NCBI GenBank assembly: GCA_946186895.1
Contig: CAMHOW010000005.1
Span: forward strand, 18,792-82,791
Length of the DNA: 64,000 nucleotides
Reading direction: 5' to 3'
Origin: an uncultured Fibrobacter sp.
GTDB taxonomy: Bacteria > Fibrobacterota > Fibrobacteria > Fibrobacterales > Fibrobacteraceae
Under the pieces are notes generated by a model. It was not told the origin of the DNA. It did no database searches and saw only the letters and a program-made list of their open reading frames with translations. Shown here one piece after another: positions 1-7,514 of the stretch. The translations under genes and the position numbers were made by a program. Numbering within the stretch: position 1 is the first letter of the stretch; every line of letters starts with the position of its first letter.

Positions 1-1011
1 ATCGACGCTACCGGATGCGAAAGCGACTTTGACAAGGACGGCATCCCCGATGCCGATGACCGTTGCCCCAACACCAAGGCCGGCGTGACTGTGGACAGCA
101 CCGGTTGTGCCGCTGACTCCGACAAGGACGGCGTGCCCGATAATCTGGACAAGTGCCCCGGAACCCCGGAAGGTGCCGAAGTGAATGACATGGGTTGCGA
201 AGGCGACCGCGATGGTGACGGCGTTCCCGATGCTCAGGACAAGTGCCCGAACACCAAGGCCGGCATGCCTGTGGATAGCACCGGTTGTACCGCCGATGCC
301 GACAAGGATGGTGTTCCCGATGCTCTGGACAAGTGCCCGAACACTCCGGAAGGAACTTCTGTAGATAGCACGGGTTGCGTCTCTGACTTCGACAAGGACG
401 GCGTGTCTGACGATCTGGACAAGTGCCCCAACACTAAGGAAGGCACTGTGGTCGACAGCACCGGCTGCCCCATCGACAGCGACCGTGACGGCGTGTTTGA
501 CGGCATTGACAAGTGCCCGGGCACCGACAAGGATATTTCTGTGGATAGCACCGGCTGCCCCATGGATATCGACCATGACGGCGTGCCCGATCATCAGGAC
601 AAGTGTCCCTACACCCTCGAAGGTGTGAAGGTTGACGCCAAGGGTTGCCCGCTCAACAAGAAGCAGGACCTGAACAAGCTGAAACAGGGTATCCAGTTCC
701 AGACCAACTCCACCAAGTTCACCAAGGACAGCTACGGCACCTTGAATGACATCGTGGCTCTCTTGAAGCAGATTCCGTCTGCCAACCTGGAAGTCCAGGG
801 CCATACCGACAACGTTGGTAAGCCTGACTTCAACAAGGACCTGTCTCAGGCCCGTGCCCAGGCTGTGGTGGATTACTTCGTTCAGCAGGGTGTTGCCGCT
901 GACCGCCTCCGCGCTGTTGGCTTCGGTGACGAAAAGCCCATTGCCAGCAACGGCAGCAAGAACGGCCGTAAGAAGAACCGCCGCGTGGAACTGATTCCGT
1001 TCGAGAAGTAA
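1..1011 (+). CDS. OmpA-family outer-membrane protein with thrombospondin type 3 repeats (5' partial)
   Basis: The frame is open from the first base, so the signal peptide and any N-terminal barrel lie outside the window; 336 residues are visible. Residues about 5-215 are seven 30-residue repeats (90-bp period) with the core DKDGVPDxxDKCPxT and a closing VDSTGC, which is the calcium-binding thrombospondin type 3 pattern. Residues about 225-335 form an OmpA C-terminal peptidoglycan-binding domain, recognisable by GHTDNVG, the LSxxRAxxV helix and the terminal NRRVEL. By family, such proteins anchor the outer membrane to peptidoglycan, with the Asp-rich repeats forming a stiff calcium-loaded spacer; that role is inferred. 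The repeats are near-identical at DNA level and could expand or contract by recombination. A hairpin terminator follows directly. Confidence 0.93.
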   Translation: MDATGCESDFDKDGIPDADDRCPNTKAGVTVDSTGCAADSDKDGVPDNLDKCPGTPEGAEVNDMGCEGDRDGDGVPDAQDKCPNTKAGMPVDSTGCTADADKDGVPDALDKCPNTPEGTSVDSTGCVSDFDKDGVSDDLDKCPNTKEGTVVDSTGCPIDSDRDGVFDGIDKCPGTDKDISVDSTGCPMDIDHDGVPDHQDKCPYTLEGVKVDAKGCPLNKKQDLNKLKQGIQFQTNSTKFTKDSYGTLNDIVALLKQIPSANLEVQGHTDNVGKPDFNKDLSQARAQAVVDYFVQQGVAADRLRAVGFGDEKPIASNGSKNGRKKNRRVELIPFEK

Positions 1012-1034
1012 GCTCGATTTTGAAATCACTAAAC

Positions 1035-1058
1035 AGGACCCTTCGGGGTCCTTTTTTT
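1035..1058 (+). terminator. Rho-independent terminator after the OmpA gene
   Basis: A 7-bp stem AGGACCC/GGGTCCT with a TTCG tetraloop is followed by a run of seven T. It lies 24 bases after the stop codon. Confidence 0.93.
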
Positions 1059-1091
1059 ATTTTTGTGATGTAATTCATCAAGGTGTCAGGA

Positions 1092-2054
1092 ATGTCGAAA
1101 AAAATCTTGGTCACGGGTGCCGCCGGCTTTATCGGTTGCGAAGTTTCATTGATTCTCCTTTCTAAGGGGTACAGTGTCGTTGGTATCGACAACATGAACG
1201 ACTATTACCAGGTGAGCCTCAAGGAAGATCGTCTGAAACGTCTGAATCATGAAGCGTTCCATTTTGAGAAGATGGACCTTGCCGATGCCGCCGCCATCAA
1301 GGCACTTTTTGAGCGTGAACATTTTGACGGCGTTATCCACCTGGGCGCCCAGGCGGGTGTCCGCTACAGCCTGGTAAACCCTCAGGCCTATATCGACAGC
1401 AACATTACCGGTTTTTTGAACATCTTGGAAGGGTGCCGTTTTAACCCTGTGGAACACCTGACCTACGCCTCTTCTAGCAGCGTCTACGGTCGCAACACCA
1501 AGACTCCCTTCAGCACAGAAGATCCGGTCTGCCAGCCTTCTAGCCTGTATGCCGCCACCAAGCGGAGCAATGAGCTGATGGCAGAGACGTACCACCACCT
1601 TTACAAAATAAACGCTACTGGGCTTCGGTTCTTTACCGTTTACGGCCCGTGGGGTAGGCCCGATATGGCGCCCTGGCTTTTTGCAGATGCCATTATGCAC
1701 GATCGGCCCATCAAGATTTTCAACAACGGCCACATGATGCGTGACTTCACCTATATTGACGATATCGCCCAGGGTGTGGTCCGTGTCTTTGAGGCTGGCA
1801 TTGGTAAGGGCGAGAACAAGCTGTACAATATTGGTCACGGCAATCCGGTGAACCTGCTGGACTTTGTGCAGACCCTCGAGAAACATCTGGGAAAGACCGC
1901 CGAGAAGATTTACATGCCCATGCAGCCGGGTGACGTAGAGGTCACCTGGGCCGATACGGTGGCGCTAGAGAAGGAAGTTGGCTACACGGCCAATACCGAC
2001 TTGGATACGGGTATCAAGGCATTTGCCGAGTGGTTTAAGGGATACAACCGCTAG
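1092..2054 (+). CDS. NAD-dependent sugar epimerase, UDP-glucuronate 4-epimerase type
   Basis: This 320-residue protein is an extended short-chain dehydrogenase. The N-terminal TGAAGFIG loop binds NAD, and the catalytic SSSSVYG and YAATK motifs (Tyr/Lys pair) follow at about residues 130-160. The pattern of the N-terminal DNMNDYY and the RFFTVYGPWGRPDM segment is typical of UDP-glucuronate 4-epimerases (CapI/LpsL group), which make UDP-galacturonate for surface polysaccharides. I chose ATG 1092 rather than the in-frame GTG at 1083, because AAGGTG at 1079-1084 gives normal Shine-Dalgarno spacing. The gene ends convergently with the GtrA-like gene: the two stop codons share the tetramer CTAG. 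The exact substrate (glucuronate or another UDP-sugar) is not proven by sequence. Confidence 0.88.
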   Translation: MSKKILVTGAAGFIGCEVSLILLSKGYSVVGIDNMNDYYQVSLKEDRLKRLNHEAFHFEKMDLADAAAIKALFEREHFDGVIHLGAQAGVRYSLVNPQAYIDSNITGFLNILEGCRFNPVEHLTYASSSSVYGRNTKTPFSTEDPVCQPSSLYAATKRSNELMAETYHHLYKINATGLRFFTVYGPWGRPDMAPWLFADAIMHDRPIKIFNNGHMMRDFTYIDDIAQGVVRVFEAGIGKGENKLYNIGHGNPVNLLDFVQTLEKHLGKTAEKIYMPMQPGDVEVTWADTVALEKEVGYTANTDLDTGIKAFAEWFKGYNR

Positions 2055-2482
2055 CCTTGTTTCGGCGGGGCCTTGAACACCCACTTTTTGTAAAGCGTAA
2101 AGCTTACCAGTACGTACACCACGTTGGCCACCACGTTGGCAAAGTAGGTGGGTTTCATGAACTGCGAGATCCAAACAGTAAAGCTTGCGCACCAGGCCGC
2201 GTTGGCGAGGGCGTAGGCGGTCAGCTCTAGTACGAACAAGTTAATTCCGTAAGAAATCAGGAACACTGCTACAAAGCGGATGATTTCACTACGTTTACGG
2301 TTGTGGCTTTTGAAATTCCAGATGCGGTTGCATAGGTAGCTGTTGCAGCCGCCCGCCACGAAACCCAAGAAGTTGGAAAGCTCCACGTTCCAGTCTAGTA
2401 GCTGGTGCAATACCCATACCACGGCAAGGGTGATGAGGGTGTTCAGCACACCGATGATGTTGTATTTAAGAAAGTGAATCAC
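2051..2482 (-). CDS. GtrA-like polyprenyl-linked sugar flippase family membrane protein
   Basis: The 143-residue product has four predicted hydrophobic segments and the GtrA-family signature: FLKYNIIGVLNTL at the start, FLGFVAGGCNSYLCNRIWNF in the middle and LYKKWVF at the end. GtrA proteins are thought to help move undecaprenyl-phosphate-linked sugars across the inner membrane for O-antigen or wall modification. I set the start at GTG 2482. A longer frame beginning at 2575 would overlap the upstream gene and adds a hydrophilic tail not seen in the family. It follows the 2502-2960 gene by 19 bases, so the two may be cotranscribed. The convergent sugar epimerase fits a surface-polysaccharide context. 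Confidence 0.8.
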   Translation of the reverse strand: MIHFLKYNIIGVLNTLITLAVVWVLHQLLDWNVELSNFLGFVAGGCNSYLCNRIWNFKSHNRKRSEIIRFVAVFLISYGINLFVLELTAYALANAAWCASFTVWISQFMKPTYFANVVANVVYVLVSFTLYKKWVFKAPPKQG

Positions 2483-2501
2483 GGGAACGGATCCGCAAAA
2501 A

Positions 2502-2960
2502 TCAGATTTCGACGAGGATACCGGCCTGGAGGTAGACGTAACCCTTGCCCGCGTGATCCAGGAATTCGTAGCCACTCATTAGGAGGATAGAGGAATAGTC
2601 CCCGTTCTTGAGATCGATTCCGCCGCCGGCTCTCCAGAACAACTGATGGCCCTTGCCGATAAGGTAACCGATGTCTCCGGTTGCCACAGGGAGCATCTGC
2701 CCGCCGAAGGGTAGGCGTATCCATGCGCTTGCACTAACAGGGACCAGACCCACGTTGTCGATTTCCTGATAGCCGCTGCCGACACCTATGAATAGCATCT
2801 GGTCGATGCGGTACCAAAGGTGGCCGTAGATGTTTAGGTTGAACGTTGTAATTTCGCTGGCGTGGTTCACGACTCCGGCCTGCAAGTCCATGGTGAACGC
2901 ATTCGACGGCACTACGGCCAGAGCGAGCAAAAAGAGCGTTGCGGTCAGAAATCGTTTCAT
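2502..2960 (-). CDS. small secreted protein, possible outer-membrane barrel
   Basis: I do not recognise a named family. The 152-residue protein starts with a clear signal peptide (MKRFLTATLFLLALA, cleavage near SNAFT). The rest is rich in alternating hydrophobic and aromatic residues with glycines (for example GHLWYRIDQMLFIGVGSG) and ends in a strand-like YLQAGILVEI, which suggests a small membrane beta-barrel or a lipocalin-like fold. The weak hydrophobic C-terminus is compatible with outer-membrane insertion. It is transcribed away from ktrB and toward the GtrA-like gene. Confidence 0.7.
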   Translation of the reverse strand: MKRFLTATLFLLALAVVPSNAFTMDLQAGVVNHASEITTFNLNIYGHLWYRIDQMLFIGVGSGYQEIDNVGLVPVSASAWIRLPFGGQMLPVATGDIGYLIGKGHQLFWRAGGGIDLKNGDYSSILLMSGYEFLDHAGKGYVYLQAGILVEI

Positions 2961-3022
2961 GTTGTGTCAAATATATAATTTCTTGGGGCCGTATTGCTTG
3001 TTAAAAAGCTATCTTTTGGCCC

Positions 3023-4417
3023 ATGTTGCGCTCCAAGTACCAAGGTTCTCGCTTTTCCGAGAATCCCGTAGTCAAGAAGAAGCAGTTGAATCCCATGACC
3101 CTGGTGGTTCTGGGTTACCTGTTGCTGATTGCGGTGGGTGCTGTGCTTTTGCGCTTGCCGGTTTCCATGAAGACCCCTATCACCTTCTTGGACGCTCTGT
3201 TTACTGCTACTTCTGCCGTATGCGTGACCGGGCTTTCTGTGCTGGATGTGAGCGCTAGCTTTACCCATTTTGGTGACTGGGTTCTGCTGGTGCTTATGCA
3301 GCTGGGCGGCCTTGGTATCATGACGGTATCTACCACCTTGATTTTGCTTGCCGGTATGCATCCGGGCTTTAACCACCAATCTGTACTGCTTTCGGCTTTT
3401 TCCCAAGAAGGGAACATCGACCCTTCAAAGATCCTGAAGGCGGTGCTGCCCTTTACCTTTATTCTTGAACTGATCGGTGCGGCTTTGTATTTTACCCAGT
3501 TCTCGGGGGATAGCCTCTACGATCGAATTTTCATGTCGGTTTTCCAGGCGGTCAGTTCATTCTGCAACGTGGGCTTTACCCTTTTCCCCGATTCCCTGGT
3601 GCAGTTCCAGCTGAACCCGGTGGTGAACGTGTCTACCTGCGTACTTGCCTTGGCAGGGGGCTTTGGCTTTTTGGCGGTTACGGAACTGCGGTACTTGTTT
3701 GACTTTAAGCAGCACAAGGTCCGCAAGATTTCACTCCATACCCACATTGCTACCGTCGGTACCCTGTTCGTGGTGGCGGCTAGCGTGCTGGTGTTCTGCC
3801 TTACGGAATGGAGTAACGCCCTTGGCAATCTGAGCATCGGCCAGAAGTTGGAAACCACCCTGTTCATGGCCTTTACCAGCCGTACGGCGGGCCTGAATAC
3901 GGTAGATGTGCCGGGCCTTTGCGCAAGCTCCCTGTTCTTCTTTATCGTTATCATGTTCATTGGTGCAAACCCCGGTAGTTGCGGTGGCGGTGTGAAGGTG
4001 ACTACGGCTGCGGTAATTGGACTTTTGGGCTTTAACCGCCTGCTTGGGCGCGAAAAGACCCAGGTTCTTGGACGGACCATTCCCGAAACTACCGTCGATA
4101 AGGCCGTGCGGATTTTCATTGTGGCTATCGTGGTCATTGTGCTTGCGACCTTGATTCTTTTGTGTACCGAAATTCCCGGTGGGGTTTCTGGCGCGGGCCA
4201 GTCGTCTTTCTTGAAGGTCTTGTTCGAGGTGGTGAGCGCCTACAGTACCTGCGGGCTTTCTATGGGGCTTACCGGTGAACTTTCTACCGTGGGCCGTGTG
4301 GTTATCTGCTGTGTGATGTTCATTGGCCGTATGGGCCCCCTCTTCTTGATTTCTGCCGTGGCAGGAAGGGTCCAGAATACCACCTGGTTTGCCGAAGAAG
4401 ACATCATGGTGGGCTGA
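3023..4417 (+). CDS. ktrB: potassium uptake protein, TrkH/KtrB family membrane subunit
   Basis: This 464-residue integral membrane protein has the four membrane-pore-membrane repeats of the TrkH/KtrB superfamily. Four selectivity-filter regions can be read: SAVCVTGLS (about residue 68), SSFCNVGFT (about 177), TSRTAGLNT (about 286) and SAYSTCGLS (about 410), each with the conserved glycine. It forms the ion channel part of a potassium or sodium-coupled potassium uptake system in the inner membrane. The short length and the separate single-RCK partner downstream (4524-5180) favour Ktr over Trk. No strong ribosome binding site precedes ATG 3023, so the exact start is uncertain. It is divergent from the 2960 gene. 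Confidence 0.9.
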   Translation: MLRSKYQGSRFSENPVVKKKQLNPMTLVVLGYLLLIAVGAVLLRLPVSMKTPITFLDALFTATSAVCVTGLSVLDVSASFTHFGDWVLLVLMQLGGLGIMTVSTTLILLAGMHPGFNHQSVLLSAFSQEGNIDPSKILKAVLPFTFILELIGAALYFTQFSGDSLYDRIFMSVFQAVSSFCNVGFTLFPDSLVQFQLNPVVNVSTCVLALAGGFGFLAVTELRYLFDFKQHKVRKISLHTHIATVGTLFVVAASVLVFCLTEWSNALGNLSIGQKLETTLFMAFTSRTAGLNTVDVPGLCASSLFFFIVIMFIGANPGSCGGGVKVTTAAVIGLLGFNRLLGREKTQVLGRTIPETTVDKAVRIFIVAIVVIVLATLILLCTEIPGGVSGAGQSSFLKVLFEVVSAYSTCGLSMGLTGELSTVGRVVICCVMFIGRMGPLFLISAVAGRVQNTTWFAEEDIMVG

Positions 4418-4431
4418 TGCGCCGATGGCGC

Positions 4432-4508
4432 AATTCGGATTTCGGAAGTATGAATTAGGAATTTTGTAAAAAAAACAATTCCGAACTCCGAACTCCGAAC
4501 TCCGAATT
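4432..4508. repeat. intra-operon inverted-repeat element, copy 1
   Basis: Between ktrB and ktrA lies a 77-base element with perfect outer arms AATTCGGA (4432-4439) and TCCGAATT (4501-4508). The right arm contains the heptamer ctccgaa three times. A related copy, with the same TTCGGAGTTCGGAATT core on one arm, sits at 61355-61430 between the two nrdD parts. Both copies lie inside operons and end just ahead of a ribosome binding site or start codon. Confidence 0.75.
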
Positions 4509-4523
4509 ATCTATTATTAGGCC

Positions 4524-5180
4524 ATGGCTTCTAAACAGTTTGTTATTATCGGACTTGGAAACTCGGCCATTTTCTTGGCCAAGCATTTGACATCCTTGGG
4601 TCACGACGTGATGGTTATCGACTGCCACCCCGACAAGGTGCAGGACATTTCTAGCTCTGTATCCCAGGCTATCGTGGCGGACAGTACCCGAATCAAGCAG
4701 CTCTCGTCTATCCCCCTGAACAAGGCGGATTCCGTGATCGTGTGTATCGGCGAGAACCTGCAGGCCTCGCTTCTTACGGTGCTGAACCTGAAGGAGCTGG
4801 GCGTAAAGCATATCATTGCGAAGTCCAGTAGTGCCGCCCATACGAGCATCCTTGAAAAGCTGGGCGTCTCCGACATTTTCCACCCCGAAAGGGACTCCGC
4901 CATCAGCCTTGCCGAGCGGCTCAACCGCCCCAACATGCTGGACTTTTTGCCCTTCATGGAAGGCTTCTCCATTATTGAAATCGTGTGCCCCGAGAAGTTC
5001 CAGGGCAAGACTCTTAAGGATTTGTCCTTGACCCACAAGTACGGTATTCAGGTGATCGCCATTCGCGACCCGCTGGAGTCCGTGCCCAAGATCGGTAACA
5101 TTGCCGACTACGTGCTCAAGGAAAACGACGTGCTGTTCTTGATAGGCCCCAACGACGCCCTGGACAGCTTCAAGGCATAA
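4524..5180 (+). CDS. ktrA: potassium uptake regulatory subunit, single RCK domain (TrkA-N/TrkA-C)
   Basis: The 218-residue protein is one RCK unit. An N-terminal Rossmann fold ([16 protein letters not shown], then [11 protein letters not shown] and a downstream VADST) binds nucleotide, and a C-terminal TrkA-C lobe follows from about residue 145. It gates the KtrB channel in response to ATP/ADP or NAD(H) and probably also binds cyclic di-AMP in some members. The third glycine of the usual GxGxxG is replaced (GLGNSA), a mild variation seen in RCK proteins. The inverted-repeat element separates it from ktrB, but the pairing makes an operon likely. Confidence 0.9.
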   Translation: MASKQFVIIGLGNSAIFLAKHLTSLGHDVMVIDCHPDKVQDISSSVSQAIVADSTRIKQLSSIPLNKADSVIVCIGENLQASLLTVLNLKELGVKHIIAKSSSAAHTSILEKLGVSDIFHPERDSAISLAERLNRPNMLDFLPFMEGFSIIEIVCPEKFQGKTLKDLSLTHKYGIQVIAIRDPLESVPKIGNIADYVLKENDVLFLIGPNDALDSFKA

Positions 5181-5241
5181 CGCAGGCGTAGTGCCAAAGT
5201 TTCACACATCAGACCCGCCCAGGGCGGAGAGGAGACACAAT

Positions 5242-5799
5242 ATGAAGGTATGGGTATGTAAAGTTTGCGGCTACGTGCACATGGGACCGGAAGCTCCGGA
5301 CGAATGCCCCCAGTGCAAGGCCCCCAAGAGCAAGTTCTTCGAGAAGGTGGAACAGCCCGCTGGTGGCAAGATTGTCTGGGCCGACGAGCACAAAATTGGC
5401 GTGGCCCAGGGGCTAGACGCCGAGGTGGTCCAGGGCCTAAGGGAAAATTTCGCAGGGGAATGTACCGAGGTGGGCATGTACCTGGCCATGAGCCGTCAGG
5501 CCGACCGCGAGGGGTTCCCCGAGGTGGCCGAGGCTTACAAGCGTATCGCCTTTGAAGAGGCCGAACATGCCGCCAAGTTCGCCGAACTGCTGGGCGAGGT
5601 GGTCTACCCCGACACCAAGAAGAATCTGGAGCTCCGTGTGGCTGCCGAAGCCGGTGCCACCGAGGGTAAGCTCGCCTTGGCCAAGCGCGCCAAGGAACTG
5701 GGTTACGACGCCATCCACGATACTGTCCATGAGATGTGCAAGGACGAGGCCCGCCACGGCTCTGCCTTCCAGGGCTTGCTGGGCCGTTACTTCAAGTAA
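5242..5799 (+). CDS. reverse rubrerythrin (N-terminal rubredoxin, C-terminal diiron domain)
   Basis: A 185-residue non-haem iron protein. Residues 4-35 are a rubredoxin-like centre with CKVCGYVH and CPQCKAP. Residues about 60-185 are a ferritin-like four-helix bundle with the diiron ligands in [18 protein letters not shown] and [10 protein letters not shown]. The domain order is reversed compared with classical rubrerythrin, as in the reverse rubrerythrins of anaerobes, which reduce hydrogen peroxide and oxygen using electrons from rubredoxin or NADH systems. ATG 5242 is chosen over an upstream in-frame start because the purine-rich GGAGAGGAG lies seven bases ahead. It probably protects this strict anaerobe, which also carries an oxygen-sensitive reductase in the window. 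Confidence 0.92.
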   Translation: MKVWVCKVCGYVHMGPEAPDECPQCKAPKSKFFEKVEQPAGGKIVWADEHKIGVAQGLDAEVVQGLRENFAGECTEVGMYLAMSRQADREGFPEVAEAYKRIAFEEAEHAAKFAELLGEVVYPDTKKNLELRVAAEAGATEGKLALAKRAKELGYDAIHDTVHEMCKDEARHGSAFQGLLGRYFK

Positions 5800-5834
5800 C
5801 GTGGTGGCGGTTTTACCCGCTGTCTATAAAAAGC

Positions 5835-5866
5835 AGAACGCAGGACCGAAGTCCTGCGTTCTTTAT
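5835..5866. terminator. terminator shared by convergent rubrerythrin and nuoA genes
   Basis: A 12-bp perfect stem (AGAACGCAGGAC with its complement) closes a CGAA tetraloop and is followed by TTTATTT on the plus strand. A-rich sequence on the other side allows it to work for nuoA as well. Confidence 0.9.
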
Positions 5867-5889
5867 TTGAGATAGAATACTCTTGAAAC

Positions 5890-6282
5890 TTAGTCTTTGA
5901 GGGTTGCCCAGTCCAGCACGCCCTTGCGGAACACGTAGAGGTAACCTGCTTCTAGAATAACTAGGAATCCAAGCAACACCAGCAGCAGCTCCCAGCCTCC
6001 GGCCATGAACTGCACAGCCCAGGGGTACAGGAACGCCACTTCCAGGTCGAACACCAGGAACAGCATGGCTACCAGGTAGTACTTGACAGGGTAGCGTTCG
6101 CCGGCGGTACCAGAAACATGGGCCAGACCGCACTCGTAGGACGTTCCCTTGATGGCAGTTCCCTTGATTTTACCCGGGTGCAAGAACCAGTTGGCAAGCA
6201 ACAAGGCTGTCGGGATGCAAACGGCCATGATGACCAGGATGGTCACGGCGAAAGTGGTGTCAAAAACCTCTACATTGCTCAT
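5890..6282 (-). CDS. nuoA: NADH-quinone oxidoreductase subunit A
   Basis: The 130-residue protein has three hydrophobic segments and the NuoA signature: the GTSYECGLAH loop after helix 1, RYPVKYYLVAMLFLVFDLE before helix 2, and the conserved acidic FDLEVAFLYPWA. NuoA is a small membrane-arm subunit of respiratory complex I that lines the quinone site. Length is normal (115-147 in the family). It is unusual that no nuoB or other nuo gene lies next to it: the upstream neighbour is a divergent lipoprotein and the downstream neighbour is a convergent rubrerythrin. The rest of complex I must be elsewhere or absent. Confidence 0.9.
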   Translation of the reverse strand: MSNVEVFDTTFAVTILVIMAVCIPTALLLANWFLHPGKIKGTAIKGTSYECGLAHVSGTAGERYPVKYYLVAMLFLVFDLEVAFLYPWAVQFMAGGWELLLVLLGFLVILEAGYLYVFRKGVLDWATLKD

Positions 6283-6344
6283 AATGCCGAAAAGATAGTA
6301 TAATTTTACGTGCTTTTTTAGGCTCTAAAGGTTATATTTAGGTT

Positions 6345-7343
6345 ATGAGTGCATTGAAAACGTGGATTCTGTTTTTTGGTATGGTGTTTTTGCTTGCCGC
6401 CTGCTCTGACGACAGCAGTCCCCATAAAGTTAATATTGAAGAACTGGGCGATACCGATTCCTCCGGGTCTTCGGGTGATGGCGATGGCAAGTCCGGAGGC
6501 TCTGTAGCTCCTGGTCAGAGTGCCCCCTCTGCCAAGCCGGGCGACAAGATTGTCATCAACAACGGCAAGGACACGATTTTGGTGGCCGACGCCGAGGGCA
6601 GCCTCTATTACAGCAGCGGTGTTTTCTGCTGGACCGAAGGTTGCGAAAAGAACTTTGTTAACAGTTCTTCTGCAGCAAAGCCTGCGTCCTCAGCCACAAA
6701 GCCGTCGAACTCCAGTAGCTCTGCAGGTTCTCAACCCAAGTCCTCGTCTTCAAAACAGTCTTCCAGCTCCCAGGCTACTGCGGTCAGCGTAGATTCCAGC
6801 GCGCCTACGGTCGACAAGGCCGGTCTGAAGCTTACGGACGTCAGAAACAATCAGACATACAGCTTGCTCAAGGTCGGCTCCGTGTATTGGACGACAAGCA
6901 ACTTGACTTATAAGGCGAATACAGGTTTCCAATGCGGAGCAACGGCAGAAGTAGAGACTAAGCCTGGTCCTGACGCAACGAAGGAAACCGTGAATGTCTG
7001 TGATTACTACGGTACGTATTATACCTATGACGCAGCAAAGGTTGTTTGCCCGTCAGGATGGCGCTTGCCTACGAAAGCTGAAGCCGAAGCCGCCCTTGCT
7101 TCGATGGAAGAAACTCCGAAGAAGGAACTAGATGACTGGTGGGTCCTTGGTGGACGATTCAAACAAGAGGGATCGAACTGGCTATTTGGAAACAATGGTA
7201 GCCAAGGTTACCTCTGGATTCAGAGGAGTGACGCTGGCGATGTGGTTTTGCAGGTTCAGGACTACGGCTCGTTCGAGAGCAAGTTCCTTACGACCGGTGC
7301 GGATGGACGTGCCTACAACGTCCGCTGCGTGATGTCGGAATAG
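6345..7343 (+). CDS. FISUMP-domain lipoprotein with serine-rich linker
   Basis: This 332-residue protein starts with a lipoprotein signal (FLLAACSDDS, lipid on Cys20). A Ser/Gly/Asp-rich stretch with runs such as SSSSKQSSSS (about residues 100-150) is a typical Fibrobacter linker. Residues about 160-330 form a FISUMP domain: LTDVRNNQTYSLLKVG, the WTTSNL core, YGTYYTYDAA, CPSGWRLPT and the closing VRCVMSE. The function of FISUMP is unknown, although the domain is abundant in Fibrobacter surface proteins. A -10-like TATATT ends only six bases before the ATG and the ribosome binding site is weak, so the message may be nearly leaderless. Confidence 0.88.
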   Translation: MSALKTWILFFGMVFLLAACSDDSSPHKVNIEELGDTDSSGSSGDGDGKSGGSVAPGQSAPSAKPGDKIVINNGKDTILVADAEGSLYYSSGVFCWTEGCEKNFVNSSSAAKPASSATKPSNSSSSAGSQPKSSSSKQSSSSQATAVSVDSSAPTVDKAGLKLTDVRNNQTYSLLKVGSVYWTTSNLTYKANTGFQCGATAEVETKPGPDATKETVNVCDYYGTYYTYDAAKVVCPSGWRLPTKAEAEAALASMEETPKKELDDWWVLGGRFKQEGSNWLFGNNGSQGYLWIQRSDAGDVVLQVQDYGSFESKFLTTGADGRAYNVRCVMSE

Positions 7344-7375
7344 GCTGTCTAGTAGGTTCCGCTATTCAACATGTC

Positions 7376-7400
7376 ATGCCCGCCTCGAGCGGGCATTTCT
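7376..7400 (+). terminator. Rho-independent terminator after the FISUMP lipoprotein gene
   Basis: Perfect 8-bp stem ATGCCCGC/GCGGGCAT with a CTCGA loop followed by a T-rich tail. Confidence 0.85.
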
Positions 7401-7451
7401 CATTTGCGCAACAACGCCAGAATATTTTATGTAAATATGCGCATAAATGCA

Positions 7452-7481
7452 TTGACGGAATGCGCGGCCTTTTGCTATATT
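7452..7481 (+). promoter_or_regulatory. sigma70-type promoter of metY
   Basis: TTGACG (7452-7457), an 18-base spacer and TATATT (7476-7481) lie 33 bases ahead of the metY start codon. Confidence 0.75.
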
Positions 7482-7514
7482 TGAAACCGATAACTAACAA
7501 GAGGTTTATCGTAT

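Noticed and set aside
1..660. regularly spaced 90-bp repeats that could suggest a CRISPR array
   Set aside because: They are in-frame thrombospondin type 3 protein repeats with coding variation and no spacers; no cas gene is present.
7401..7514. SAM or cobalamin riboswitch before metY
   Set aside because: No conserved riboswitch core is visible and a normal promoter lies only 33 bases before the start.
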